Notes: generated by a model from the letters alone, not told the origin. 45,987 bases of DNA from Oscillospiraceae bacterium (GCA_015064255.1 SVSP01000021.1:1-45987); one strand, 5' to 3'; numbered from the stretch's first letter, positions 7,121-16,079 are shown. A program made the numbers and translations.

Positions 7121-8806
7121 GTGGATAGAAATAAGCTCGTAAAACTGATAATAGGTGTTCAAAAAGGCGATGAAAACGCTATGACAGAAATGTATAACAC
7201 CTTTTTTGATGATATTCATTACTATATTTTTAAAAACGTTAAAGACGAAGAACTTGCCTCTGACTTGACACAGGATACTTTTATAGAAATCTTACAAAGT
7301 ATATCCTCTTTGCAGGAGCCGGCAGCTTTTGTTACGTGGAGCCGACAGATAGCATACAGACGCTGTACTGCATATTTCAAAAAAAGACACGATATTTTAG
7401 TCGATGAAGATGAGGACGGATATTCGATATTTGATACTCTTGTTGAAGATAACTCAGAATTTATACCCGAAGAAGCACTCGATAAGGAAGATTTAAAGAA
7501 TACTATTCAAAATATTATAAATGAATTGCCGGAGGAACAGCGTTCGGCAGTTATGATGCGTTATTTTGATGAGCTTTCGGTGGCAGATATTGCCAAAATA
7601 CAGGAAGTTTCAGAAGGAACGGTGAAAAGCCGTTTGAATTACGGAAGAAAGGCTATCAAAGAGTCGGTTGAAAACTACGAGAAGAAGCACGGAATCAAGC
7701 TTCACTGCATTGGAGTTGTACCTCTTTTGCTTTGGCTTCTGCGTGAACACCGCTTGGCAAACGGACTTTCTCTTACTACGGGTACGGCTTCGTCAGTTGG
7801 TGCGGCATCGGTTATTTCAAGCGCAGGTCTTGTAACAGCAGCAACAGCGGGCGCAGCAGGCACTGCAGCTGCAACAACAGCAGTTGCGGCAACAAAAACA
7901 ATAAGTGGTGCAGTTATTGCCAAAATTGCCGCAGGCGTTACGGCAGCCGTTATTGCGATCAGTACGGTAGCGTATGGGGTGGCGAGTATAGTTAAGGAAG
8001 ACACTCTGCCCGAAGATCCACCTGTCGAAGATTCAGAAAATATCAGTAAGCCGTGTACACATATTTGGTCCGAAGATGGAAGCGGCGAGTGTACTCTTTG
8101 CGATGCAATCTGTGACCATAACGATTCAATTTCTTCGGAAGAATATCCCGAATCGGAAGGAATTCTGCGCAAAGTAAATACTTGTACAGTTTGCAACTTC
8201 AAGGAAGAATCGTACTCTCTTGCAAGTACAGATAAACCGATATGGATCACAAAACCTGTTGATTTTATTTCAGAGTGTATCACAGAATACAGTCATAACT
8301 ATATGCTTGATCTGCTTAAAGATACTTGGAAAATATCGGAAGATAAAACTGTAACTGTTACACCCATAGGAACTCTTTATTTCTACAATGACGAAGTGGA
8401 CGAAAATAGTGCGTATAATAATCGTCTTGTGGTTATATATCACCTTGAAAACGGAATCGTTCCGGGCGGATTCTATACGTATCTCGGACCGAATGGCAAC
8501 GTAGTTATTAAGTGCGTTACGGAAGACGATGGGACGGAGTATTTTTCCGTGGTGCGTAAAAGAGAATTTTATTTTGATAATCACCTTTCATTTTTGTGGA
8601 TAGAAGGCCTTAAAGAATATTATTCATTTATGCTCAGCACCGATTATCCCGTTTCGTTTGTTTATAATGGGATAAGATATATGGGTCATAACACGCTTGA
8701 GGATTGCCTTAAAGCACTGCAGATAAACGGAATGGATTATTGGGGAATGGAGTATGACCATATGATAGCATCGGGCGAGATGCGGGAATACGTCAGCGAT
8801 TATTAA
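7121..8806 (+). CDS. ECF sigma factor fused to a membrane anchor and outer domain
   Basis: 561 residues. Residues 20-90 are sigma-70 region 2 (DLTQDTF near 48-54) and 127-182 are region 4 with the helix-turn-helix ELSVADIAKI...SEGTVKSRL. A region rich in Ala, Gly and Thr (215-262) leads to one transmembrane segment (263-291). The remaining 270 residues should lie outside, with a Cys/His set C312, H314, C324, C327, C331, H333, C355 and C358 that could bind metal, then an unrecognised domain. The protein thus joins promoter recognition and an outer sensor in one chain, where most ECF factors use a separate anti-sigma factor. The start is GTG with only a weak ribosome binding site (AGAAAG). It is the first gene of a six-gene unit. 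Confidence 0.88.
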   Translation: MDRNKLVKLIIGVQKGDENAMTEMYNTFFDDIHYYIFKNVKDEELASDLTQDTFIEILQSISSLQEPAAFVTWSRQIAYRRCTAYFKKRHDILVDEDEDGYSIFDTLVEDNSEFIPEEALDKEDLKNTIQNIINELPEEQRSAVMMRYFDELSVADIAKIQEVSEGTVKSRLNYGRKAIKESVENYEKKHGIKLHCIGVVPLLLWLLREHRLANGLSLTTGTASSVGAASVISSAGLVTAATAGAAGTAAATTAVAATKTISGAVIAKIAAGVTAAVIAISTVAYGVASIVKEDTLPEDPPVEDSENISKPCTHIWSEDGSGECTLCDAICDHNDSISSEEYPESEGILRKVNTCTVCNFKEESYSLASTDKPIWITKPVDFISECITEYSHNYMLDLLKDTWKISEDKTVTVTPIGTLYFYNDEVDENSAYNNRLVVIYHLENGIVPGGFYTYLGPNGNVVIKCVTEDDGTEYFSVVRKREFYFDNHLSFLWIEGLKEYYSFMLSTDYPVSFVYNGIRYMGHNTLEDCLKALQINGMDYWGMEYDHMIASGEMREYVSDY

Positions 8807-8854
8807 AATTTTCAAATTTTTTCTGTTTTTATAAAACCGTAACTGATTTCATTG

Positions 8855-8877
8855 CCACTTATAAGTATAAATAAGTG
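8855..8877. repeat. First copy of a 17-base motif, with dyad symmetry
   Basis: CCACTTATAAGTATAAA (8855-8871) recurs with one change at 9032-9048. In this copy CACTTAT (8856-8862) and ATAAGTG (8871-8877) also form an inverted repeat with an 8-base spacer. It ends where the ribosome binding site of the 42-residue ORF begins. Confidence 0.6.
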
Positions 8878-8893
8878 AGAGGCGGTGAAATTT

Positions 8894-9022
8894 GTGAAAG
8901 AGCATTATAATATATACTATCTGTTTTTGGAAGATAAGCGACAACACAAGATGCCGTCAGAGAAAAAAGAAAAAATTTTGAAAAGTCTGCAAGAAATTTT
9001 CAAAAAAATAAAACCTCCGTAA
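8894..9022 (+). CDS. 42-residue small basic protein
   Basis: A short frame, GTG to TAA, not recognised. It is supported by a good ribosome binding site (GAGAGG then GGCGGTG, 6-11 bases before GTG), by position between two genes of one operon, and by composition: a short aromatic/hydrophobic N-terminus (YYLFLE near residues 8-13) followed by a charged Lys/Glu-rich helix. An in-frame GTG also occurs at 8885, but it overlaps the ribosome binding site. No membrane segment is clear. It could be an adaptor, an anti-sigma peptide or a leader peptide; the function is unknown. Confidence 0.5.
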   Translation: MKEHYNIYYLFLEDKRQHKMPSEKKEKILKSLQEIFKKIKPP

Positions 9023-9031
9023 ATCTTAATC

Positions 9032-9048
9032 CCACTTATAGGTATAAA
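9032..9048. repeat. Second copy of the 17-base motif
   Basis: CCACTTATAGGTATAAA matches 8855-8871 at 16 of 17 positions. It stands 30 bases before the next start codon. The dyad of the first copy is not preserved here. Confidence 0.6.
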
Positions 9049-9078
9049 CAAAAATAAAAAAAGAAAAGAGAAGAAAAA

Positions 9079-9702
9079 ATGAAAATATTTGATGAAATCA
9101 AAAAATACCTGAATGACAATTATTTCGGCACAGTAGAATGTGCACACTGCAAAAAAAGCGGTCGTGTTCGCAAATTCTTCAAAACAGCTGACGGAAAGAC
9201 GATCTGTGAAAGCTGTGAGCGTAAACTGCCTACCGCACTTCGCGAAAATCTTAAAGAATCCTGTTATGAGGAAGTCGAGGAAGTTCTCTCCTATATGGAT
9301 TATTCAGAAAAAGAATTGGCACCTAAATTCAACTGTGATTTGAGCTACGAATTTTTCTATGTAGATACTAAAAACGGTTTGTACAGACTTAGTTACAGCT
9401 CACCCGTTCTCGAAATAAAAAATATCGAAACGTATTCCTTCTCGTTTGAACCGACAGAAGCAAGAGATAAGCTGATCGGTGCAACGGTAACCGGTGACGT
9501 AAAAGCGGTAATCGTTACCAAGTCTCCGAAAATGTGCTATAATGAAAGTATAGCATATATGGTCAAAGGAAAAGCAAAGAAAAATTTCGGTTCTTCTATA
9601 TATGTTTATGAAAATCCGAAAAAGCTTGATGAATTTCTTGAGAAATTCGAGTCTGTAGTGGAAAGATTCATAGAAAATGATAATACGGAAATAAGCGAAT
9701 AA
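9079..9702 (+). CDS. Zinc-ribbon protein, DUF4428-like N-terminus
   Basis: 207 residues. The N-terminal ribbon has C21/C24 and C43/C46 around a basic loop with a DGK turn, the pattern of short DUF4428-type zinc ribbons. The remaining 150 residues look mixed alpha/beta, ending in an amphipathic helix (about 180-203), which could be a PH-like fold; this part I do not recognise. No signal or membrane segment, so cytoplasmic. The protein at 10929 has a similar layout (CxxC, then CxxC, then a beta-rich part ending in a helix). A likely role is protein-protein contact within this operon's complex, but that is inference. Confidence 0.7.
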   Translation: MKIFDEIKKYLNDNYFGTVECAHCKKSGRVRKFFKTADGKTICESCERKLPTALRENLKESCYEEVEEVLSYMDYSEKELAPKFNCDLSYEFFYVDTKNGLYRLSYSSPVLEIKNIETYSFSFEPTEARDKLIGATVTGDVKAVIVTKSPKMCYNESIAYMVKGKAKKNFGSSIYVYENPKKLDEFLEKFESVVERFIENDNTEISE

Positions 9703-9746
9703 GTTATACGGCAAAAATAATTTATTTAAAGGAAAAGGTAAAATAT

Positions 9747-10898
9747 ATGAACAACAATGTAAATATCTCCTATGAGCAAATTGTAAAAGATAATACACCC
9801 GCTACAGCAGGAAAATGGCATTACGTTAGAGTTTTTTGTGCGTTCTTTTGTTCGATAGCAACCTTTGCATCGCTTGCGATGTTGATAGATACGCGAACAC
9901 ATTTCGGATGGCTTCTCGGAATTATGTGGTTTTTCGGAGTAATTGCCGGACTGCTTGTTTCTCCCGGAAAGTTCTTTGCGTTTGGCTGGGGCGTTGTTTG
10001 GAGATGTGCTGTTTTTGCATGGTTCATTCTCCCGTTTCCCTTTGATTTGATCCCACTTGTGATAATTATTCCTTGCAGCGTGATCGTGGCGATTTTAGCT
10101 CTTACGGTGGTACCTGTCATATTTACAATTTATACGTATATTTCGGATATCAGCTATGATTCAACCGACAGCAAAAAAGAACGTACGGCAATTATCGCAG
10201 GTGTAGGTGCGGCACTTATTTGTGCGGCAGTATTTCTTGGTGTTAACACGATAGGACGTGCAGTTGATGCACCCGAGATGGAAAACTCATTTGATGCTTG
10301 TGAAATTTATCAGAAGTATGCCAAAGAAAATGAAAATGCCAAGGAATATCCTTACGAAGTGCTGAGTGATCCCGTATCAAGCGAAAAATACGATAAAGGC
10401 TATGTTCGAGAAAATTATTATGAGTTTGAACAGCAGGACGGTCTGCTTCAGGTAAAGTATAACGTTACGATAGTATTCGAGTATATCGATAATGAGTGGT
10501 ACGTTTCAGACGTGCAGGAAATATGTGAACCGGTCGGATTCTCTTCGGTAAGCGGAATTTGGACGGGTACGGGTACGTATCTCGGAAACCTCTCGTCGAA
10601 AAATCTCTATACACTTAACTTTACATTTTCCAAGGAAGAGGGCGGAAGCGGAACTTTGGATATTTCTCACTCCGACGTACTGATACAACATATGGAATTT
10701 ACCGTAGAAATCGGTGAACTTACCGGTACTACGGATGCAATTGTGAATTTAAAGCTGATTTTGAGCGAGCCTATAACCTTTGAAACCTTCGGTGTAAAAA
10801 ATACGGTAACCGAGATTGAGTGCGTATACGGCTTCTCAAACAATTCTGTAACTCTGAAAACATTAAATCACGGACTCATTCTGAGTCCTAATGAATAA
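9747..10898 (+). CDS. Membrane protein with large outer C-terminal domain
   Basis: 383 residues, family not recognised. About five hydrophobic segments lie in the first 170 residues (about 27-47, 54-71, 82-98, 101-131 as one or two passes, and 147-167). The last 210 residues are hydrophilic and beta-rich, with two stretches: a helix-strand part (175-270) and a beta-sandwich-like part beginning with GIWTGTGTY (about 275-383). With an odd number of passes and the N-terminus inside, the large domain would be outside, on the same face as the ectodomain of the sigma factor at 7121. The ATG follows AAAGGAAAAGG. It lies 44 bases after the zinc-ribbon gene and 30 bases before the next. Confidence 0.75.
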   Translation: MNNNVNISYEQIVKDNTPATAGKWHYVRVFCAFFCSIATFASLAMLIDTRTHFGWLLGIMWFFGVIAGLLVSPGKFFAFGWGVVWRCAVFAWFILPFPFDLIPLVIIIPCSVIVAILALTVVPVIFTIYTYISDISYDSTDSKKERTAIIAGVGAALICAAVFLGVNTIGRAVDAPEMENSFDACEIYQKYAKENENAKEYPYEVLSDPVSSEKYDKGYVRENYYEFEQQDGLLQVKYNVTIVFEYIDNEWYVSDVQEICEPVGFSSVSGIWTGTGTYLGNLSSKNLYTLNFTFSKEEGGSGTLDISHSDVLIQHMEFTVEIGELTGTTDAIVNLKLILSEPITFETFGVKNTVTEIECVYGFSNNSVTLKTLNHGLILSPNE

Positions 10899-10928
10899 AA
10901 TATAATACATATATAGGAGAAAAAAACA

Positions 10929-11630
10929 ATGGCAAAGACAAAAAACTGTAGCTTCTGCGGAAAGGAAATCACCACAGGATTTTTTAAGGGAACGGAACAG
11001 CTTCTCAATATAGGCAAAGGATATTATATTTCCTGCTGCGAGGATTGCTTGAGAAAATACGAGAAAGATGCAAATCGTGTCGAAGACAGACTCGGCATAA
11101 AATTAAAGAATTGCTACGATTTTTCAAAAAAGACCTTTAACGACGAAGACGGAACAAAAATATTCCTGCGCTATCTTGAAGATGAAAAGAAATACGCACC
11201 TAAAGAGGGATATACTCCGGAGTCAGGATATTTCATATATGATGATAAAGGCAATTTTAATGCAAGCGAGTGTGAACTCGGTCTGTTTGCAAATGCAAAG
11301 CAGCTGGAAAAAGATATGCTTCATATACTGGACTATCCGAATGCGTGGTTTAGTAAGGACGACGTTACCAAGCTTGAATACCGCTATGCAGGATGCTACA
11401 CTTTGGTAGGCGAAGCCTTTTCTGATGCGTATGCATTTGAAGTTCGTTTGAATGACGAAAAAGAAGTTACGTACAAGCCTGCAATATTTAGAATGTTCTT
11501 CACTACAAAAGGCTTTACGGGCGGAAGCAGAAAGAAGAAGGCAAAAATAAAGTGTGCGGAAAAATTGGAAGAGTTTAAAAATATTATAGGATGCGATCTT
11601 CCTGTTGTAGAGGTTAAGAAATTTAACTAA
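10929..11630 (+). CDS. Second zinc-ribbon protein
   Basis: 233 residues. C7/C10 and C37/C40 (with an extra C36) form a treble-clef or ribbon-like metal site at the N-terminus. The rest is not recognised; it has a beta-rich centre and a Lys-rich stretch (about 200-210) before a final amphipathic helix. The general design matches the protein at 9079, although clear sequence identity is low by eye, so they may be distant paralogues. It is cytoplasmic. The ATG follows TAGGAGA by 9 bases, and the AAA+ ATPase gene starts 25 bases after its stop, suggesting translational linkage. Confidence 0.7.
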   Translation: MAKTKNCSFCGKEITTGFFKGTEQLLNIGKGYYISCCEDCLRKYEKDANRVEDRLGIKLKNCYDFSKKTFNDEDGTKIFLRYLEDEKKYAPKEGYTPESGYFIYDDKGNFNASECELGLFANAKQLEKDMLHILDYPNAWFSKDDVTKLEYRYAGCYTLVGEAFSDAYAFEVRLNDEKEVTYKPAIFRMFFTTKGFTGGSRKKKAKIKCAEKLEEFKNIIGCDLPVVEVKKFN

Positions 11631-11655
11631 CGGTAAATGAAAGGCAAGAACATAA

Positions 11656-14247
11656 ATGAATCAACTGTTTAATCTGAAAAAGAAGGAAAAAAACGAAAGT
11701 GAAAATGTTGTTGAAGAAGCTGTGCAGGAAATGCAGGAAACAGTACAGGATAACATAGAAAATGATCCTGATTACAATATAGATTATACGTCAATTCTCA
11801 GCACAGTTTTTTCAATAGCACGTAACAATAAAGACATTACTAATTTTGCATATTATCTCTATAAAAAGCAAATTGTCGTAGAGAATGATTACAATAATGA
11901 TAAAAGGTGGATATCATTTTCCCAAAAGGTGAACTTTTGCGACTGTACAAAGTGGCGGTCAGAAACGGTAGTGATGAATTATTCCAAGCTTGAACAGCTG
12001 TATACGACCGATATGTTCACCGATTGCTACGATTATTTATGGGAAAGAAAGAATAATATGCCGCAGGGAATGTTTGATAGATGCAGAAACTGTAATGGCA
12101 GTAGCGGCGAAAATTTCGAGTTTTGTCCGTATTTTCTCTGTTATACAATCATAAAGGCGGCAGAGGTATATAATATTACTCCCGAAAAAATTTTCAGCGA
12201 TATTCTCGGTGAAGATAAGATAGAGTTCAGAGGAAAATATGAAGTTTCTGCTGTTTCAATTTCTGCAATTCCGGCGGAAGAACTTTATAATATCAATGCT
12301 AAAAGTGCATACGGCGCATATTTGTTGCTGAACAGTAAGATGATAGCACTTAAGTCGATAGAGGACACTGTTGTTAATTATTCTTATCTTTCGGTGTGCC
12401 GAGGAGATAAAAAATCCAACTGTGTTTCTGAAATGATCGATTTCTGGAAGACGGGAAGCGGTATCTCTGCCTGTATCAACGTGGCGGATATGACGTCAGT
12501 TCTGTATTCTAAAACCGATGGCTGTAAAAAATGCGGCTTTGAACAGTGTCCGCATAAGCTTGCTGCTTATTTCTCGTATCTGGGACAAAAATATAATATA
12601 GATCCGATCGATCTGGCGTATCATATTGCCAATAATACTACGTACGCGGGTCTTGCGGTGCGAGATAATTATCAATTTGATAAATTCCTTGCTAATGTAA
12701 AAAAAGCTCCGATGAAAGAGGAGTCTAAAGCTGAATTTGTAAAAATGATTCACTTTATAGCAGGAAGAAAGGTTAATTGGTCGATTCCGTTTTTGCCGTT
12801 CAATATGATAGTTTCTTCTCCCGATAAAGAGAAGGCTCATGAAATAGTAGCAGATTTTTATAATGCACTGTGGCATTTTGACTACTTCAGACGCGGTCAG
12901 GATAATATCAGCAGAATAGATATTTATATTTCTTCATTGACCTTTGACGAGCTGTGCGCAGAATATAAAAATGCTAATCCTGCAACGTACTTCGTTGTAC
13001 ACGATATTCATTTGCTGTGTGATAACGATGACTTCAAAGCGGGATATCATAAGCTTCTTAAGATAATGGAAGACCGTAGAGAAGCGGTTATGTCGGCTGT
13101 CATTGGCGAAAAGACAGAAATTTCAACGTTCTTTGCGACATACCCCGCATTCGCTTCCAAGATATTTACAAAGACCTTGGAAATGATAAATATGGATAAC
13201 GAATCTGTTCTCGATGCACTTGAGGATAAGCTTACTAAAACGTTCACTATCCCGGAGGAAGTGCGTCAGCATCTTGAGCAGTATATCAGTATAACTTATC
13301 CGTCCTCGGTGCAGCAGGGAATGGTTTATGTTGATGATCTATATGAAAAACTGCTCTTTAATCACTATAATTATGACGTTAATGCAGGCTCCGAATTGCG
13401 CCGTGCGGATATTCCGTTTGTAAAACCGCCGAGAAGCGAGCAGGAGATCTTTGAGGAGATCAATAATCTTACGGGACTTGCCGACGTAAAGCGCGAGCTT
13501 AAAGCGGTAAACGATCTTGTAAAGTTTAATATCAAGATGGGCGAAGGAAGCAAAAATGCCGTTAATATGCATATGGTATTTACAGGAAATCCGGGTACAG
13601 GTAAGACAACGGTAGCAAGACTGACAGCGGAAATTCTGTATAGCATAGGCTTTATTCAGGAAAATAAGCTTGTAGTATGCTCGGCGAAGGATCTGATCGG
13701 TGAATATACAGGCTGGACAACTCCGAAAACCGCAAGAAAATGCGAACAGGCATATAACGGCGTGCTTTTCATTGACGAAGCATATCAGCTGAATCCCTAT
13801 ACATCAAATCAGGCTGACACGTTTAAAGAAGAATGTATCGCGGAGCTTATTCAGCAAATGGAAAATAACAGAGATAAGCTTGTGGTTATTTTTGCGGGAT
13901 ATACCGATGAAATGGAGGAGTTCCTTAACCGAGCTAATACGGGTCTTCGTTCGAGAATCGGAAAGACCATAGATTTCCCGGACTATTCTTCTTCAGAACT
14001 GCTCGAGATATTTACAAATATCGTAGAACGTGCAGGACTTAAGCTCAGTGACGGTGCAGCGTTAAAAGCTCTTGAAATTTTCGAGAATGCAAGAAAAGAC
14101 TCACAGCGCTTCGGTAATGCCCGTTATGCAAGAAATCTTTACGAACGTAGTCTGCTTCAGCACGCCGCTATTACGGCAAATCTTGATAAGAACGACCCTG
14201 AACTGAAGATACTTAAACGTGATGAAATCACAATTCCTAATGTATAA
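11656..14247 (+). CDS. AAA+ ATPase, SpoVK/CbbX/EccA-like, with Cys-cluster N-terminal region
   Basis: 863 residues. The AAA+ module spans about 605-860: Walker A GNPGTGKTT (644-652, K650), Walker B LFIDEA (D707, E708), a second-region FAGYTDEM strand, and an arginine-finger motif GLRSR (763-767). The sequence type is that of CbbX, SpoVK and the type VII secretion ATPase EccA, which form hexamers that remodel partner proteins. The first 600 residues are not recognised. They carry two possible metal sites: C143/C146/C157 and C290/C293/C298 with H300, both of the form CxxC...CP, plus a coiled charged stretch near residues 10-35. No membrane segment. As last gene of the operon it may remodel the sigma factor or the zinc-ribbon proteins; this is inference. 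Confidence 0.82.
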   Translation: MNQLFNLKKKEKNESENVVEEAVQEMQETVQDNIENDPDYNIDYTSILSTVFSIARNNKDITNFAYYLYKKQIVVENDYNNDKRWISFSQKVNFCDCTKWRSETVVMNYSKLEQLYTTDMFTDCYDYLWERKNNMPQGMFDRCRNCNGSSGENFEFCPYFLCYTIIKAAEVYNITPEKIFSDILGEDKIEFRGKYEVSAVSISAIPAEELYNINAKSAYGAYLLLNSKMIALKSIEDTVVNYSYLSVCRGDKKSNCVSEMIDFWKTGSGISACINVADMTSVLYSKTDGCKKCGFEQCPHKLAAYFSYLGQKYNIDPIDLAYHIANNTTYAGLAVRDNYQFDKFLANVKKAPMKEESKAEFVKMIHFIAGRKVNWSIPFLPFNMIVSSPDKEKAHEIVADFYNALWHFDYFRRGQDNISRIDIYISSLTFDELCAEYKNANPATYFVVHDIHLLCDNDDFKAGYHKLLKIMEDRREAVMSAVIGEKTEISTFFATYPAFASKIFTKTLEMINMDNESVLDALEDKLTKTFTIPEEVRQHLEQYISITYPSSVQQGMVYVDDLYEKLLFNHYNYDVNAGSELRRADIPFVKPPRSEQEIFEEINNLTGLADVKRELKAVNDLVKFNIKMGEGSKNAVNMHMVFTGNPGTGKTTVARLTAEILYSIGFIQENKLVVCSAKDLIGEYTGWTTPKTARKCEQAYNGVLFIDEAYQLNPYTSNQADTFKEECIAELIQQMENNRDKLVVIFAGYTDEMEEFLNRANTGLRSRIGKTIDFPDYSSSELLEIFTNIVERAGLKLSDGAALKALEIFENARKDSQRFGNARYARNLYERSLLQHAAITANLDKNDPELKILKRDEITIPNV

Positions 14248-14265
14248 AATGTAAGTATAACCCAT

Positions 14266-14302
14266 AAAGCAGCGATATCACCTCAGATATCGCTGCTTTT
14301 AT
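14266..14302 (+). terminator. Strong terminator of the sigma/AAA+ operon
   Basis: 14-bp stem (14266-14279 with 14286-14299), loop ACCTCA, T run at its end. It lies 18 bases after the stop codon. Confidence 0.88.
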
Positions 14303-14513
14303 AAATTGTACGGAAAAATGCACTTACTGAAATCAGAAAATAAAACGTTGTTATTCAAACAGTCATCTATATAAAATACCGAAAGACGAAGTGCCACGTG
14401 TAAAATTACAGGCAAGCAATTTTTACTGCTGCCGATTGCAAATTGACTAAAATAACCGTCTGCACAGACTGCATTTTCGTTGTTTTTTAATCGGATATTT
14501 TTGAGTTTTTCTA
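14303..14513. other. AT-rich spacer, nothing recognised
   Basis: Apart from a small dyad, GTCTGCACAGAC at 14458-14469, I see no gene, RNA structure or repeat here. Confidence 0.5.
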
Positions 14514-14542
14514 TTGAATTTATATTGCCGATTTGCTATAAT
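14514..14542 (+). promoter_or_regulatory. Promoter of the MFS transporter gene
   Basis: TTGAAT (14514-14519), 17-base spacer, TATAAT (14537-14542). Confidence 0.8.
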
Positions 14543-14585
14543 TACCCACGAGTTTTGTTAGACATTCGCGAGGAGAAATATTGAC

Positions 14586-15983
14586 TTGAGTAACCATTTA
14601 CGATCAGCCCGGGCATCTTTCAGAGATATATTCAATCTGAAGGATGATACTGCGAAGGGAAGAAGCATTCAGCTTTCTTCGCATCTTTTAACCACCTTCT
14701 ATAACGTTTTCATAACAGGAATATTCCATACGGGCTTTTTGTCAATGTACGGAATGTCAATTACAGATACGGGAATTCTGACATTTATTCCGTATTTATG
14801 TAATCTGTTCAGTATTTTTTCATCCAAAATACTTGAACGTTTTCGTAAACGTAAGGGAATACTGATAGCATCAAAAATAATATATTACGCACTGCATATA
14901 GTTGCAACGACAGCGATGCCGCAGTTCGTTCACGACCCTAAAGCACGCCTTATATGCTTTTCTGTAATAATATTTGTGGCAGGAGCGTTTTACGCGCCCT
15001 TTGCGCCCGGATTCACGGTATGGTTCTATAATTATTACCCAAGCGAAAATGACCGCAGAACACGCTTTTTGGTGCTTCTGCAGACCTTTGCATCGATACT
15101 TTCAAGCTCGGTGCTTATTATGAGTGCATTTTTGACAGATGCACTTGAAGGCTCGCCTCATCAGGAACAACTGATAGTCGGTTTCAGATATTTTGCATTT
15201 GTTTTGGTTCTTATCGATGTGCTGATACAGTCAAGAGCTGTCGAGTACCCGTATCCGAAGGTTGAGTCGGTCAAGCTCTCGGACGTTATCACACTGCCGT
15301 TTAAATATAAAAAGTTCATACTTTGTATGTTTATGATGTTTTGCTGGAGCTATATCGGCAATCTGAATAACGGTCTCTGGGGTTACCATCTGCTGAATCA
15401 TATGAATTTCTCGTATACGATTATTAATACAATGACGGTTATGTATACCGTGCTTCTGCTTCTTACCTCTTCGATGTGGCAGAAGATGATACGCCGATAT
15501 TCGTGGATAAAGACCTTTGGAATTGCCTGTCTGTTGTGGGTTCACACAGAGTTCTTCTATTTCTGTATGACGCCCGACAGAGCCTTTATGTATGTGCCGT
15601 TGTCTGTTATTCAGAATACTCTAAACGTGGGCTTTAATTTCGCGTATTCAAACATTCTATATATGAATCTGCCCCCGGAAAACTCCACAGCGCATATCGC
15701 GTTCAATACGGCAGGATGTAATATCTGCGCATTTTTGGGACTTATTACGGGAACGTGGCTCAGCTCGATAACAGGCGACTCGACTATGCCGATACTCGGT
15801 ATGGATATTTATTCTGTACAGTTCACATGTATAGCAAGAGGCGTTTTAATGTGTATTATGGGACTTGTTCTTGTTTTGAAGTGGCGCAGCTTTACAAGAG
15901 ATGAAGATATAATAGAGGTCGAAAATTTGCGTTTGGAGCGCAGAAATGCACGTTTGGCGCATAAGGCTTCAAAAAAAGCTTGA
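14586..15983 (+). CDS. MFS-type transporter
   Basis: 465 residues with around twelve hydrophobic segments and short basic loops (for example FRKRKG near residue 85), typical of a major facilitator superfamily carrier in the cytoplasmic membrane. The substrate is unknown; an MFS sugar or drug carrier is possible. The start is TTG, placed 10 bases after AGGAG; another TTG at 14581 is out of frame and runs at once into a stop. It has its own promoter and a shared terminator, and it is convergent to the glycan-related operon at 16080-20398, so a functional link is possible but not shown. Confidence 0.78.
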   Translation: MSNHLRSARASFRDIFNLKDDTAKGRSIQLSSHLLTTFYNVFITGIFHTGFLSMYGMSITDTGILTFIPYLCNLFSIFSSKILERFRKRKGILIASKIIYYALHIVATTAMPQFVHDPKARLICFSVIIFVAGAFYAPFAPGFTVWFYNYYPSENDRRTRFLVLLQTFASILSSSVLIMSAFLTDALEGSPHQEQLIVGFRYFAFVLVLIDVLIQSRAVEYPYPKVESVKLSDVITLPFKYKKFILCMFMMFCWSYIGNLNNGLWGYHLLNHMNFSYTIINTMTVMYTVLLLLTSSMWQKMIRRYSWIKTFGIACLLWVHTEFFYFCMTPDRAFMYVPLSVIQNTLNVGFNFAYSNILYMNLPPENSTAHIAFNTAGCNICAFLGLITGTWLSSITGDSTMPILGMDIYSVQFTCIARGVLMCIMGLVLVLKWRSFTRDEDIIEVENLRLERRNARLAHKASKKA

Positions 15984-16041
15984 TTTTGCAGAAAATTTTT
16001 TATATAAATTCAGAAATCGGGTAACGGTTTACAAATAAGCA

Positions 16042-16073
16042 AAAACGGTATGAGATTTTTCTCATACCGTTTT
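16042..16073. terminator. Bidirectional terminator between convergent units
   Basis: AAAACGGTATGAG (16042-16054), loop ATTTTT, CTCATACCGTTTT (16061-16073). A/T tails on both sides let it act on both strands: MFS gene from the left, SGNH gene from the right. Confidence 0.88.
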
Positions 16074-16079
16074 GTTGTG

